From Pythium myriotylum (Eukaryota; Oomycota; Peronosporomycetes; Pythiales; Pythiaceae), in contig JALJCQ010000008.1 of NCBI GenBank assembly GCA_023091665.1, positions 372,001 through 436,000 on the forward strand: 64,000 nt of DNA, given 5' to 3'. Both the position numbers and the translations under genes were made by a program. Every line of letters begins with the position of its first letter. Positions within the stretch are counted from its first letter, which is position 1. Of this stretch, positions 48,859-58,516 are shown piece by piece. The notes below the pieces were generated by a model. The model searched no databases. It had not been told where the DNA came from and saw only the letters and a list, made by a program, of their open reading frames with translations.

Positions 48859-49206
48859 GCAACTGTCATAGCACTCGTCACCAGCCCTAGTTGCAAACCA
48901 TCGGAGGCAGCACCGCAAAATTCATAGCGACACAAGGATTAGACAACTTTGAAGGACCTCTTGTGGTAAGCCATCCGACTACGAACCTATTCATACATCA
49001 GAGGTCATGCCCGAGGTTCCTCGATTATACGGTGTGGTGTCTTGAATCGGAAATCGAGGGGTGATTCTCTTGTACGATACTGAAGGAAATTTGCATACGT
49101 TTGGGTAGACTGGTCTGAATCCCTCTCAGGTCTTTAAAGGCAGGTGGCTTCCACTCGCAACAAACAGAACCCCAAACGGATCGTTCCAGCAGAGTTCTTT
49201 GCGAAA

Positions 49207-49228
49207 GGGGGGGGGGGGGGGGAGGGGG
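49207..49228 (+). repeat. poly-G tract in promoter, second copy
   Basis: Sixteen G, one A, five G; three G shorter than the copy at 43856. Confidence 0.85.
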
Positions 49229-49270
49229 TACGTCGATTGCAACGACGACACGGCCATTCCATAATTCGCC

Positions 49271-49873
49271 ATGGCCTGCCACCTCACACACAAACTGCCG
49301 TGGGCCTCTCTCCTCGAGATCGCGCTGCGTCGACCCGTGCCAGACCCAGAACATCCTGCCCCCAAAACTCCACTCACCCCTGAAGAGGAGAAGAAAATCG
49401 ACCATTTTGCACGGTGTCTCGCGGCTGCAATCGACGAGTTCCGATCTTCAGATAGGTCGAGCGACGAAGAGCGCGCCATGTACGATCCGTACACATGGCC
49501 AAACCAGCGTCCGCACGGTGCCGGGGCGTGGATCGGTTTCTACGAAAGCATCCCGATGGGCTACGTCGTTCTCAATCTGTTGCTGGCGGACCCGGAGAAT
49601 ATTGCGCCTAGGATCTTCTATGGGCGATGGCCAAGCTATACGATGAGTATACTGCTTGGAAGGCACGACGGAGGTCACCCAGACGAGTTCGCGGACCATC
49701 TCAAGCAGGCATTCGACGGAGACAAGCTCAAACTACCAATGACAGCCGAGACGGCACAGGTGCTGCGAGACCACGCGGCCATGATGTTCCGCTGCATGTA
49801 CAGCGTAAGAGGAGCTAGGCCGAGCGCCGAGGGTCTCGCAGACAGTGTGAAGAGCGCTGTGTTGCATTTCTGA
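49271..49873 (+). CDS. HKxPW-family protein (uncharacterised), duplicate of 43923
   Basis: A 200-residue protein identical to the gene at 43923 except Asn192 to Ser. All family blocks are kept. Convergent with the gene at 49943, 69 bases between stops. Promoter also duplicated, apart from the shorter G-run. Confidence 0.82.
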   Translation: MACHLTHKLPWASLLEIALRRPVPDPEHPAPKTPLTPEEEKKIDHFARCLAAAIDEFRSSDRSSDEERAMYDPYTWPNQRPHGAGAWIGFYESIPMGYVVLNLLLADPENIAPRIFYGRWPSYTMSILLGRHDGGHPDEFADHLKQAFDGDKLKLPMTAETAQVLRDHAAMMFRCMYSVRGARPSAEGLADSVKSAVLHF

Positions 49874-49942
49874 GCTCAGGCTTTGGCATCGAACATATAA
49901 TACTTCGAATGGGTTCGTCGTGAATTTGTACTACTTTTGTTT

Positions 49943-50527
49943 TTAGCTGTCTATGGGTTGACTCCAGCTGAAATAACCAAAGAAGAGGCGGAGGCACGTT
50001 TCTTCGAGGAGAAGCTTGTTTTCTCCGCTCATGATGTACATGCATCGGAACAATCTAGCCGCATGCTCGCGCAAGATCTTGATCACGTCTGGGGTGAGTG
50101 GCCTCAAACAACGACCTTCAAATGCTGGTCGCAGGCAGTCGGCGAGTTCAGGCGGATGAGCGCAATCGCTCAACCCGAGCAGTACGTCCATTGCCCACGT
50201 AGATCCCCCATTCGGTAGCATCAACGGCTGGATGCGATCAGGGTCCGTGAGAAGCAGGTTCAGGTCGATGTACCCCCAGATGAGACTCGTGTAGTAGCCC
50301 ATGGCTGTGTTGCCCATCATGAATTCGTAGTCCCCCCACTCCTTCGGGTCGAAATCGTAGAGTTCCTCGTTGGTTGCTTGATGGGTCGCCTCGAACTCTT
50401 GAAGAACGCGCGCAAACGTACGAGCGACGTGCTGGAGCTTCTTGATGTCGCTCGCCGTTGGCCGCGTGTGGCCGTACAAGTCGACGAGCGAATGCCACGG
50501 AATCTTGTGCGCCAGGTGTGCTGACAT
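49943..50527 (-). CDS. HKxPW-family protein (uncharacterised), duplicate of 44595
   Basis: A 194-residue MSAHL-type protein identical to the gene at 44595 except for one Val to Ile change in YTSLVWG. Family blocks intact. The upstream region is about 95% similar to that of 44595, so it is more diverged than the coding part. Confidence 0.82.
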   Translation of the reverse strand: MSAHLAHKIPWHSLVDLYGHTRPTASDIKKLQHVARTFARVLQEFEATHQATNEELYDFDPKEWGDYEFMMGNTAMGYYTSLIWGYIDLNLLLTDPDRIQPLMLPNGGSTWAMDVLLGLSDCAHPPELADCLRPAFEGRCLRPLTPDVIKILREHAARLFRCMYIMSGENKLLLEETCLRLFFGYFSWSQPIDS

Positions 50528-50966
50528 GACCAGTTACAGTTTGCGAATGACCAGGCAATTGCTGTTCTTGTTGGCTTCCAACCCATGCTCGCATATCTCT
50601 CAAGAACGCAGCTCGTTGATACCTTCGTGAGATATCCCAGAATATCCAGTCGGTCCAGTAAATCAATCAAGCACCGTGCAGATTCCGATTGGCATCTCAC
50701 AACGTGGCCCATCCAATGCAGTAGGTACTGAATTCAACAGAGCTCATTCGAGGAATGTTACTGGAACGTGGTCTGTCGTGACTATTGTAAAATGTTCGAA
50801 ACATAATTCCCAATATTCGCAACGGAGCACGTTCCTGCAGCGTTCCTCACGGTAGCCCTCCTTTGTGGGTGTCTGTGAGAAATTTTCACTGAGTCAGCCA
50901 CAAAGGATCGGCTCTTGGTCTCGGACATTGAATGTCCAACACCACAAGCCAATTTCTCAAACGACT
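50528..50966. other. intergenic region, divergent promoters
   Basis: 439 bases matching 45180-45713 without the retroposon. It contains the shared promoter words of the 45714/47096/50967 subgroup, such as CGTTCCTCAC. Confidence 0.6.
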
Positions 50967-51575
50967 ATGGCCTGCCACCTCGCACACAAACTCCCTTGGG
51001 CCTCTCTCTACGAGATCGCACTGCGCCGTCCCGCGCGCGACGCCGAGGGCTACACCAAGTGGGATTCTCCGTCTGAGGACGAGCAAAAGAAGATCGGCCA
51101 CTTTGCGCGATGCCTCGTCAAGGCGATTGACGAGTTCCGCGACTCGGACCGCTCCAGCGACGAGGAGCGAGCTGCGTACGACCCGACAACGTGGGACGTT
51201 CCAGAATACGGTCATGGCGGTCACATGGGATATTACTACAGCATCCCCGCTGGCTACATGCTGCTCAATCTGATCCTCATGGACCCCGAGAAGATGGCGC
51301 CTCGCTTCCTTCGTAACGATGGTGAACCGTCATGGCCACTCGAGGTGCTGCTTGGCAGGTGTGATGGCGCCCACCCAGAATATTTGGCCGATCATCTCAA
51401 ATTGGCGTTCGACGACGATGGACGCAAGTTGAAGCTTCCGGTCACAGCCGAGACAGCGCAGGTGCTGCGCAACCACGCGGGCAAGATGTTTCGGTGCATG
51501 TACAGCACGAGTGGGAACCATCACTGGGGTGACGTGGAATCGCTTGCGGGCACGTTCGAGGGCTGCTTTATGTAG
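50967..51575 (+). CDS. HKxPW-family protein (uncharacterised)
   Basis: A 202-residue protein. The start at 50967 was chosen over 50865 to match paralogues. From about residue 45 it is nearly identical to 45714 and 47096; before that the variable loop differs strongly (ARDAEGYTKWDSPSEDEQ). A sharp boundary between a divergent head and a near-identical body suggests gene conversion. It occupies the place of 45714 in the second duplicated block. Function unknown. Confidence 0.82.
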   Translation: MACHLAHKLPWASLYEIALRRPARDAEGYTKWDSPSEDEQKKIGHFARCLVKAIDEFRDSDRSSDEERAAYDPTTWDVPEYGHGGHMGYYYSIPAGYMLLNLILMDPEKMAPRFLRNDGEPSWPLEVLLGRCDGAHPEYLADHLKLAFDDDGRKLKLPVTAETAQVLRNHAGKMFRCMYSTSGNHHWGDVESLAGTFEGCFM

Positions 51576-53646
51576 CGATAGTCGATGATCGGAAGTAACT
51601 ACGAGTTCATCAACACTTCAAACCTTGCGTTCGTGGATGGGCAGGGGGTAGTTAAAGCCACAGTGGTTTAGTTTGAAGTCTGTCAAATGTGATGCTTTGT
51701 CTTGCCGACGATGATATTCTTCACGACTAACACGAGAATGCCGCAGCACTTTTGCTTGGTCTCGTGTGCTCACCCACAAATTCGTTGGGCTGCGCCAACC
51801 ATACGACTCAAAACTATCATGGTCTACTAACCAGTCGGTCGTGGCCGTTCAAGTTAGCCTTCAATGACAAGGTTGAGTAACTTAACCATGGCCTCGAAGG
51901 CGAACCAGTGATAACTCATAACTTACTCGCTAGTTCGTGTAAAGTTTGCTATTATATCGCAATTGCCACGGAGTAGGGACTTCCGCGTCTAGAAGGATGG
52001 GGCCGATAAATTATTAGCAACCTGTCATCCGTTCCACGATTCAGGAGTGGTGATCTTCTGGCGCTGGGAAGCTGCTTCGAGGATGGCTCTTGCTAAACAC
52101 ACCAAACCTCGGTATGTATTTATGTATCGGTACTCTGCTTCTCAACACCCTATCCGTGTTTGTCTATCGACAGAAAAAAAGGTTAGTTCTCCTACGACTT
52201 CGCGATTTGGCCAATGCCTCCTGCAGCCTCTTATACATACAGATCGATATTGGGTGTTCTTGAACGGAAGCTGAAACCACCATCATGACCTCGAATAACA
52301 GCAGTCATAGGGTCGCCTCAGAAGCGGTTACTCTCCGCGTTGGCAGTCAACGCGGCCGCCAGCGCAATGCGCGACATCGCCGAGTTATCTCATATGGATA
52401 CGTCGGCTTTGGGTTGTGTTGGAAGGGTACACACGGGTTACACTCTCGTCCTCGCAGATAAAGTAATTTATTTCACTGGAGAGTATTTTACTTCCCAGTG
52501 GAAAATCTCCCATCTGTGTGTTCTGTGGAGTTCGGTATATCACACAAAACCGACCCTGTCTTTTACAGAACATGTTCGGTATGTTTAGCAAGCGTCGTTC
52601 GAGGATGCGGGGTCACGAGAAAATGTTATCAGCAAGTTCAAATTGCCCCCTCTTTGGTACTGCACATTGTAGTCATCATCCTACGCCTCCAGCTGCCGTG
52701 GTACAACCAGCTGCGATTTCAGTGGATTGTAGTAGCGATCGCAATCAAATGCGTGCGGGCGCACGCGTTCACGAAAGACTCTACAATGGACCAAAGCAGA
52801 CCTACAGACAACCTTTTCCCATTCGCCGCAATTCGGCGGCCCAGGTTATTAGACGGGTTTATGTATGATCCGAACATTGAATATTACTCCGAGGATCATG
52901 AAGTTGAACTACGAGTTTGAGCCACAAATTACGAACATTTAGCCTGGTCAAATTTTGTTAGCGATCGCACCCAGGATGAAGCTCCTCTCACGAGGGATCA
53001 CGGTGGATCCCTTGTTCACGTGAACCCTTTGTTTGCTGAGGTCATCTGAAGTGTGCCGACCTTCCATGGAAGAAATCGGCCAATCCAGTCAGTTCCTTCA
53101 AGTGGTCGTCAGCCAAGCACAAACCGTGTAGGCATTCCATGACAATCTTATGCGTGCAAGTCCCACGAACGCTGTAATGACGCGCATTTGATTGGCTCGC
53201 ACAGCCCCTGCCACACTCATCAAGTGAATGCTTGCCCCGTTGCAGTGAGACCGTCAAAATGTACGGTCCCAAGGTGGACACACTCCCGTGTTCCTCGAGT
53301 CTTCCGCGTCCTGGCTGCTTCTCCACGGTCAGAGCGACCACGCTTGGCTATGCATCACCCAAAAGCCAGCTCCAGCCACTCGATGCCTCGCCTGCACGGC
53401 CCTCCAACAGTGACACGATTCGTCCATTGGCGTCCCGTTTGCGGTCTTGCAATCACGAGTTTATCGGAGCTTGTAAACAAGCGGTGCGTCCCCTCGGTGG
53501 GATCGGGAAAGGATTCCGCTCCTCCCGCTCTCCCTCTCTTCCCATCTCCTTCCCGTGTCGTGACCGAGCAAGATCCAAAAGGAGAACCTTATTCGCGTTC
53601 AAGGATCACTTCCCAACTGGCAATCCCACGAGCAATCTATTTGAAA
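51576..53646. other. long region without a supported gene
   Basis: 2.1 kb. Small open frames occur (for example 52283-52480, and 52498-52920 ending in YDPNIEYYSEDHEVELRV), some next to possible splice signals near 52110 and 52170, but none has a recognisable family. The open frame of the FAD enzyme extends upstream to 53188, though the added N-terminus is not conserved in its paralogues. Confidence 0.5.
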
Positions 53647-55317
53647 ATGAGGCCGGAGAAGCACAGTCACCGCCATCAGCGACACGAGTCGTCATCAATG
53701 AAAGCGGACAATCGACGCCACGGAGACCATGCAAACGAGGCCAAGACGTCAACTGAGTCGAGTGTCAAGCGCTGGTTCAAGAAGATCGTGGGCATCTCCG
53801 GCTCAGATAAGAAGACTACGTTATCAAGTCGTGGACGAGCTACTTACCGTGACGACGCACGCCGCGAACGAGCAAAATCGCTCACAGCGCGCGGAGAGGC
53901 CAAGCAGACTATCAACAACAGCCAAGCGACGGTGTTGGCGATGCCCACCGAAGCGAGATTCCATACGTCAGACTCGACTGCAAACAAGGCTCTGCCGAAG
54001 AAGACCTCGACACGGTCGATCTACGACTTTCCTGGGACTGTCTCACTTCGGTCGGAGTCGTTTGTTCGGCGAGACGTGGTCAAGAGTCATCCCCCACTGG
54101 TTATGATCATCGGCGCTGGGATTGCTGGGCTTTGTCTCGCGCAGGGACTCAAGCGAGCTGGCATCCCCTTCACAGTCTTCGAACGAGACCCATCACCCGA
54201 CTTCAGCAGCCAGGGCTACCGTGTCCACATCGACACGGCAGGATACGACGCGCTCAAATCGACATTGCCACAAGACAAGTTCGATCTATTTCTCCAGTCG
54301 GCCGGTGAGGTATTCCCTGGCTTTGTGTGCCGAGATGCGCAGACGACAGAGTGTCTGCTCGATCATGGGAAGGCACTTGAAGAGAACTCAAGGGTCTTTA
54401 GTGTGGACCGTGCGATGCTGCGGTCTCTGCTACTCTCGGGGCTGGAGGAAGGCAAGGAGATCCTCTTCGGTCTCGACTTCCGGCGGTACCACGTGCTGCC
54501 TAACGGCCGCGTCGAAGTGCACTTTGGCAATGGCCGGTTTGTTCAGGGCTCTGTGCTGATTGGTGCTGACGGCCCGACATCGAAAGTGCGACGCCAGTAC
54601 CTGCCGCACCAGCTCCGCGTACTAGACACGACATGTGGGGCGATTTACGGTAAGACGCGGATCACGCCCGAGCTCAAGGAACTCGGGCTCGTAACGAATG
54701 AGGTCACAATGGTCGTGAATCAGTACCCCCACATGGCACTGTGTATCGAACCGCAAAGCTCGACCCGGCTCGATGTCAAGCGGTTCCAGTCGCCTCTCTA
54801 TCCCGGTGAGTCCCATGAGCTCGTCGATCTGCACAAATACGTCAGCTGGACGCTGCTGGCACCAACCGAGCTCTTCCAGGACCACGGTGGGCTCGGAATT
54901 CAGGATCTCAACGCCATGAGCCCAGAAGAAGTGGCGTCAGTCGCGGTCCACGTGACTTCGGATTGGCACCCGGTGATGCGTGCGCTTGTCGACTGCCAGG
55001 CGAGCGAGTGGTGCTCGTTCATGCGGATCTCGACGACTTGTCCAGAGATCACTCCCTGGAATCCGAGTGCTGTGACGCTGATGGGCGACGCTATTCACAC
55101 GATGCCGCAGGCGGGGCTTGCCTGTAACGCCGCGTTGCAGGACGCGGCCGAGTTGACAAGGCGGTTCGTGGAACGCGGACTGACGCTCGAGGCGATCGGC
55201 TCTTTCGAGCAGGCGATGCGCGAGCGTGGCAAGAGGAGCATCAACGCAAGTTTGGAGGTTGCCAGGACACTGTATGGGATGCCTGCAATCCAGGCGATGG
55301 AGGAAGTGGTGTTTTGA
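53647..55317 (+). CDS. FAD-dependent monooxygenase (PHBH fold)
   Basis: A 556-residue flavoenzyme of the class A aromatic-hydroxylase/zeaxanthin epoxidase-like group, expected to use FAD and NAD(P)H to hydroxylate or epoxidise a small molecule. The start at 53647 (MRPEKHSHRH) was chosen over 53188 because it aligns with the two paralogues and gives the same length. Residues 1-150 are low complexity, with a basic amphipathic patch (VKRWFKKIVGIS). The FAD site is GAGIAG at 156-161, followed by the acidic end of strand 2 (VFERDPS). GADGPTSKVRR (DG motif) and GDAIHTMPQAGLACNAALQD (GD motif) complete the fold. It is the most diverged of the three copies. Substrate unknown. Confidence 0.85.
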   Translation: MRPEKHSHRHQRHESSSMKADNRRHGDHANEAKTSTESSVKRWFKKIVGISGSDKKTTLSSRGRATYRDDARRERAKSLTARGEAKQTINNSQATVLAMPTEARFHTSDSTANKALPKKTSTRSIYDFPGTVSLRSESFVRRDVVKSHPPLVMIIGAGIAGLCLAQGLKRAGIPFTVFERDPSPDFSSQGYRVHIDTAGYDALKSTLPQDKFDLFLQSAGEVFPGFVCRDAQTTECLLDHGKALEENSRVFSVDRAMLRSLLLSGLEEGKEILFGLDFRRYHVLPNGRVEVHFGNGRFVQGSVLIGADGPTSKVRRQYLPHQLRVLDTTCGAIYGKTRITPELKELGLVTNEVTMVVNQYPHMALCIEPQSSTRLDVKRFQSPLYPGESHELVDLHKYVSWTLLAPTELFQDHGGLGIQDLNAMSPEEVASVAVHVTSDWHPVMRALVDCQASEWCSFMRISTTCPEITPWNPSAVTLMGDAIHTMPQAGLACNAALQDAAELTRRFVERGLTLEAIGSFEQAMRERGKRSINASLEVARTLYGMPAIQAMEEVVF

Positions 55318-55603
55318 TTTGTTGGGGGCAGAGCTGTTGCGATTCATTCTTAATTTGAATATGATTTTTAATTTGGAATGTATTGAAAGCTCACTATGTC
55401 TTTTCAACGATATGGCTTTTACTGTCCTAAAATGTTTGATTCGACACAGGCTCCGGAACTCCGTTTATAATTTTGCCACCTCACCCTGCCTGAAGAGACG
55501 CCATCTTGTTCCATCGTCGTGCGCTATCTTTGCCGTGCTCCTGGTTTACCTCGCTCAGTCGACGAGCATGATCACCCTGTCCTGACTGGACTTTCACAGA
55601 CCC

Positions 55604-58375
55604 ATGAGCACCAACGCCAATGCGGCAGGATCCACGGCCTCGAGTTGCGACCACATGACACCACCATCGTCGCTGGAGGACAACTCACCGCTCCCCGTCG
55701 CTCCCGTCCACACGGAATTCGCCTCGGTCTCGGTTGACTATAACGGAGGCGAATTCCACTCAGCAGTTCTCGTGGAGCTTCGCTCAGCAGCACACGTCGA
55801 AGTCGAGTCCGTCACTCCGAAGCCAACCACAAAGACCGACTCGATTTGCCTCCAGCATGCTTCAGAGCCTCACTGCGACGAAGATGCCCACGCCACAGAA
55901 GTACGAGCGTCCACCAGAGCGCGGTATCGATACTCGAGCGTCGACAATGCGCTGCGCAACTTCATCCACCTGCTGAAACCCACGACACCAGTGCTCGACA
56001 GCCAGATCTACATGACCACAGGAGCCGTTACGACCTCCTTCATCCTCGTCGCCTTTTCAGTCGTATTCCGACTAGAGGTTTTCGATGTGACGCGCATGAA
56101 CTCGGGGCTCGTCTTTGGCTCAGTTGGTACGATCGTGATGAGCTCGATCATCATTGCCAATTACCTCTTCCGGCGGTGGTACCACACGCGGCATATGCAC
56201 ATCCTACTTTTCAATCTCGCAAGCTGTGAGTTTATACTCGCGTTGTCGTTTATCCTCGAGCCAGCATGGAAGCACGTGGGGGCAGGAGTCGGTGAAAGCT
56301 CGTCATGCACGTGGCTCTCAACGGTGCGAGAGTACCTCATCATGTGCTCCACTGTGTGGACCACGTGCATGGCTGTGGATCTTTACTACCTCATGACCGA
56401 CCCATTCACGTCGCCGCGACATAACCGCCATCGATATCGTTCCATCGCGAATCTGATGGCGACTGTGTCGGCTGCGATCATGGGGTTTTTCAACGCGTTC
56501 GACGCGCCTGTGGCGGTGGGCAATTTCTGCTGGGTCGGCGCCAAAAAAGAAGCACAGAACGACGCCAACCTCGCCAACAACATCGGAATCTGGCTTTTTA
56601 TCATTGCACCCGTCGCCGTGTCGATGGGAATCACCATATACGTGACTCTTGCGAGCTTCAGCCGATTCCAGGATGGCTCGGCTGCAACTATACAGAACCG
56701 CCATGCTCTCGTCCGCGAAGGCTTCCTGACAACAATTACTTTCATCGTTTACTCGGCGATGCTTTGGGGGGTGTATGGCGGGTACTGGCTCTCAAGCACC
56801 GATTCGCTGACGAGTGAGATCCTCAGTGTGCTGTTCTCGTTCCTACTGTCGTATCGTGGCAGCGTGGCATTTATTCTCTGGTGCCTCTACAAGAAGCCAA
56901 CCAAGTACGGCGCAGGAAGCCGCAGTAGCAGCCCAAACACGGCGACTTACGAAGCTGAGGATGAGTCGGCTGACGAAGCCAGCGAAGAAGCTGTGCGTCC
57001 ACAAATGAATCTCGCTCTACTGAGTGAGCTTGTGCAGTTTACCACCCAAGGGATTGCGCGGGCCGTCCGGATGGCACCGAGATCGTCGGCGTCGGTCACC
57101 ACGCCAATGCCAACACTGCCACTCCCACCAGCAGCAAGAGACGGGAGTTCGAACGCCCACACGTTCATGCTGCGCTCGGCAACATCCCGCTTTTCTGCGT
57201 GGAACGAGATCAAGTTTACAGATTTCTACCCGTCGATATTTGCACGCCTGCGAGGAAGTTTTGGAATCCAGGACGACTCATTTTTGTCGTCGCTGGCGAA
57301 GTGCACGACGCCGAAGGTGAGCGAAGGCGCGAGTGGCTCATTCATGTTCTACTCGAGGGACCGCTGCTTCATTGTCAAATCATTAAGCGCAGGAGAGAGT
57401 GCTTTCCTGCACAGTATCCTGGAGCGCTACGTTGATTACATGACGTCGCACCCCAACACGTTCCTAACGCGGTTTCTCGGAAGCTTTTGCATCCAGTTGT
57501 ATGGCAAAAAGGCCTACTTCGTCGTGATGGAAAATGTCTTCGACGTGCAGCACGGCGTATCAATCCACCAACGATACGATATCAAGGGCTCGTGGATCGA
57601 CCGTAACGCGCAAAAACCAAAGTATGGAGCCGAGGTGACCTGCCGGCACTGTAACCTCACATTTCGCCATGGTATCGGTCGTAATATCTGCCCGAACCGA
57701 GCAGGCAGTCACGAGCCAAATGTTGTACTGAAGGATATGGATTTAACGACCAAGCTGCGATTCGGGCCAGTCGAAGGGAAGCGGTTGATGCGACAGCTCA
57801 AGCGTGACAGCGACTTTTTGTGCGACCTTGGGATCATGGACTACTCTCTCCTGCTCGGTGTCATAGAAGTGAGCTACCAGGTCAATCAGCAAAACGTTCT
57901 CACGCGCGATGGAAGCGTCTTTCTGGACCAGATCATAACAGAAACGTCTGACTTATCATCTCCAGGTATCCGCATCAAGCAATCAGCGCAATGTCTGCGA
58001 ACATCCGAGGTCGTAATCGGCCCTGGATTTTACTACATTGGTATCATCGATATCCTCCAAACGTGGACTTGGTCGAAGCGGTTTGAGAGATTTATCAAGA
58101 CGAATATTCTTAGAAAAGACGCAAACGGCATCTCCGCAATGCCGCCAAAGCCATATCGCACGAGGTTCCACAAGAAACTTGAGGAGATCATCCATCTCGG
58201 TCACAACGTGGTCGCGACACCAAAGAACTCGCAACGCGTTTCAGAGAACGAGTCAACCTGGCGCATGACCCACATTCTAAGAGGAGTACCGAATGTTCCT
58301 GAGATGCAGCAAGGAGAAGACGATGCAGCGAACGGAAGCCCCGTACTTTCCGGCCATGTTCGAGGCTCGCAATGA
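55604..58375 (+). CDS. GPCR-PIPK (seven-transmembrane receptor fused to PIP kinase)
   Basis: A 923-residue fusion typical of oomycetes (and of Dictyostelium RpkA). After a polar N-terminus of about 130 residues come hydrophobic helices near 137-157, 167-187, 200-220, 242-264, 283-303, 327-351, 373-395 and possibly 404-428. A linker of about 110 residues leads to the PIP kinase domain (about 535-865). Visible kinase features are RCFIVKSLS (Lys592), RYDIKGS, IMDYSLLLG (745-752), IGIIDILQ and the KKxE-type helix before ISAMPPKPYRTRF, so it is probably active. It would link an outside signal to phosphoinositide production at the membrane. A Cys/His-rich insert (CRHCNLTFRHG, then ICPNRAGSH; Cys680, 683, 696, His702) interrupts the domain. 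Single exon. Confidence 0.93.
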   Translation: MSTNANAAGSTASSCDHMTPPSSLEDNSPLPVAPVHTEFASVSVDYNGGEFHSAVLVELRSAAHVEVESVTPKPTTKTDSICLQHASEPHCDEDAHATEVRASTRARYRYSSVDNALRNFIHLLKPTTPVLDSQIYMTTGAVTTSFILVAFSVVFRLEVFDVTRMNSGLVFGSVGTIVMSSIIIANYLFRRWYHTRHMHILLFNLASCEFILALSFILEPAWKHVGAGVGESSSCTWLSTVREYLIMCSTVWTTCMAVDLYYLMTDPFTSPRHNRHRYRSIANLMATVSAAIMGFFNAFDAPVAVGNFCWVGAKKEAQNDANLANNIGIWLFIIAPVAVSMGITIYVTLASFSRFQDGSAATIQNRHALVREGFLTTITFIVYSAMLWGVYGGYWLSSTDSLTSEILSVLFSFLLSYRGSVAFILWCLYKKPTKYGAGSRSSSPNTATYEAEDESADEASEEAVRPQMNLALLSELVQFTTQGIARAVRMAPRSSASVTTPMPTLPLPPAARDGSSNAHTFMLRSATSRFSAWNEIKFTDFYPSIFARLRGSFGIQDDSFLSSLAKCTTPKVSEGASGSFMFYSRDRCFIVKSLSAGESAFLHSILERYVDYMTSHPNTFLTRFLGSFCIQLYGKKAYFVVMENVFDVQHGVSIHQRYDIKGSWIDRNAQKPKYGAEVTCRHCNLTFRHGIGRNICPNRAGSHEPNVVLKDMDLTTKLRFGPVEGKRLMRQLKRDSDFLCDLGIMDYSLLLGVIEVSYQVNQQNVLTRDGSVFLDQIITETSDLSSPGIRIKQSAQCLRTSEVVIGPGFYYIGIIDILQTWTWSKRFERFIKTNILRKDANGISAMPPKPYRTRFHKKLEEIIHLGHNVVATPKNSQRVSENESTWRMTHILRGVPNVPEMQQGEDDAANGSPVLSGHVRGSQ

Positions 58376-58516
58376 AATTTCTGTTCGGCAACTTGTGCAT
58401 GGAAAGAGCATTTTGAACCTTTATAAACGCATGTTCCAAAATCATCCGAATAACAAGTCTGCAGAATTGAGTTTATCAAACGACTGCAAAATTTTATACA
58501 CGTTCACACTCCACGC

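Larger units (their letters stand above)
47702..49270. other. region of decayed HKxPW copies and an insertion
   Basis: 1.6 kb with no intact gene. It carries fragments of at least two family members (47941-48105, 48187-48318 and 48535-48858), a 216-bp insertion at 48319-48534, and then the duplicated upstream region of the gene at 49271. Confidence 0.7.
48712..50860 (+). repeat. segmental duplication, second block
   Basis: Partner of 43361-45640. It contains the genes at 49271 and 49943 and runs into the promoter of 50967, the positional equivalent of 45714. It lacks the 148-bp retroposon. Confidence 0.88.

Noticed and set aside
52047..52920. A possible small multi-exon gene starting MALAKHTKPR with nearby splice-like signals
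   Set aside because: The joined frames give no recognisable protein and several stops; kept only as a note in the intergenic entry.
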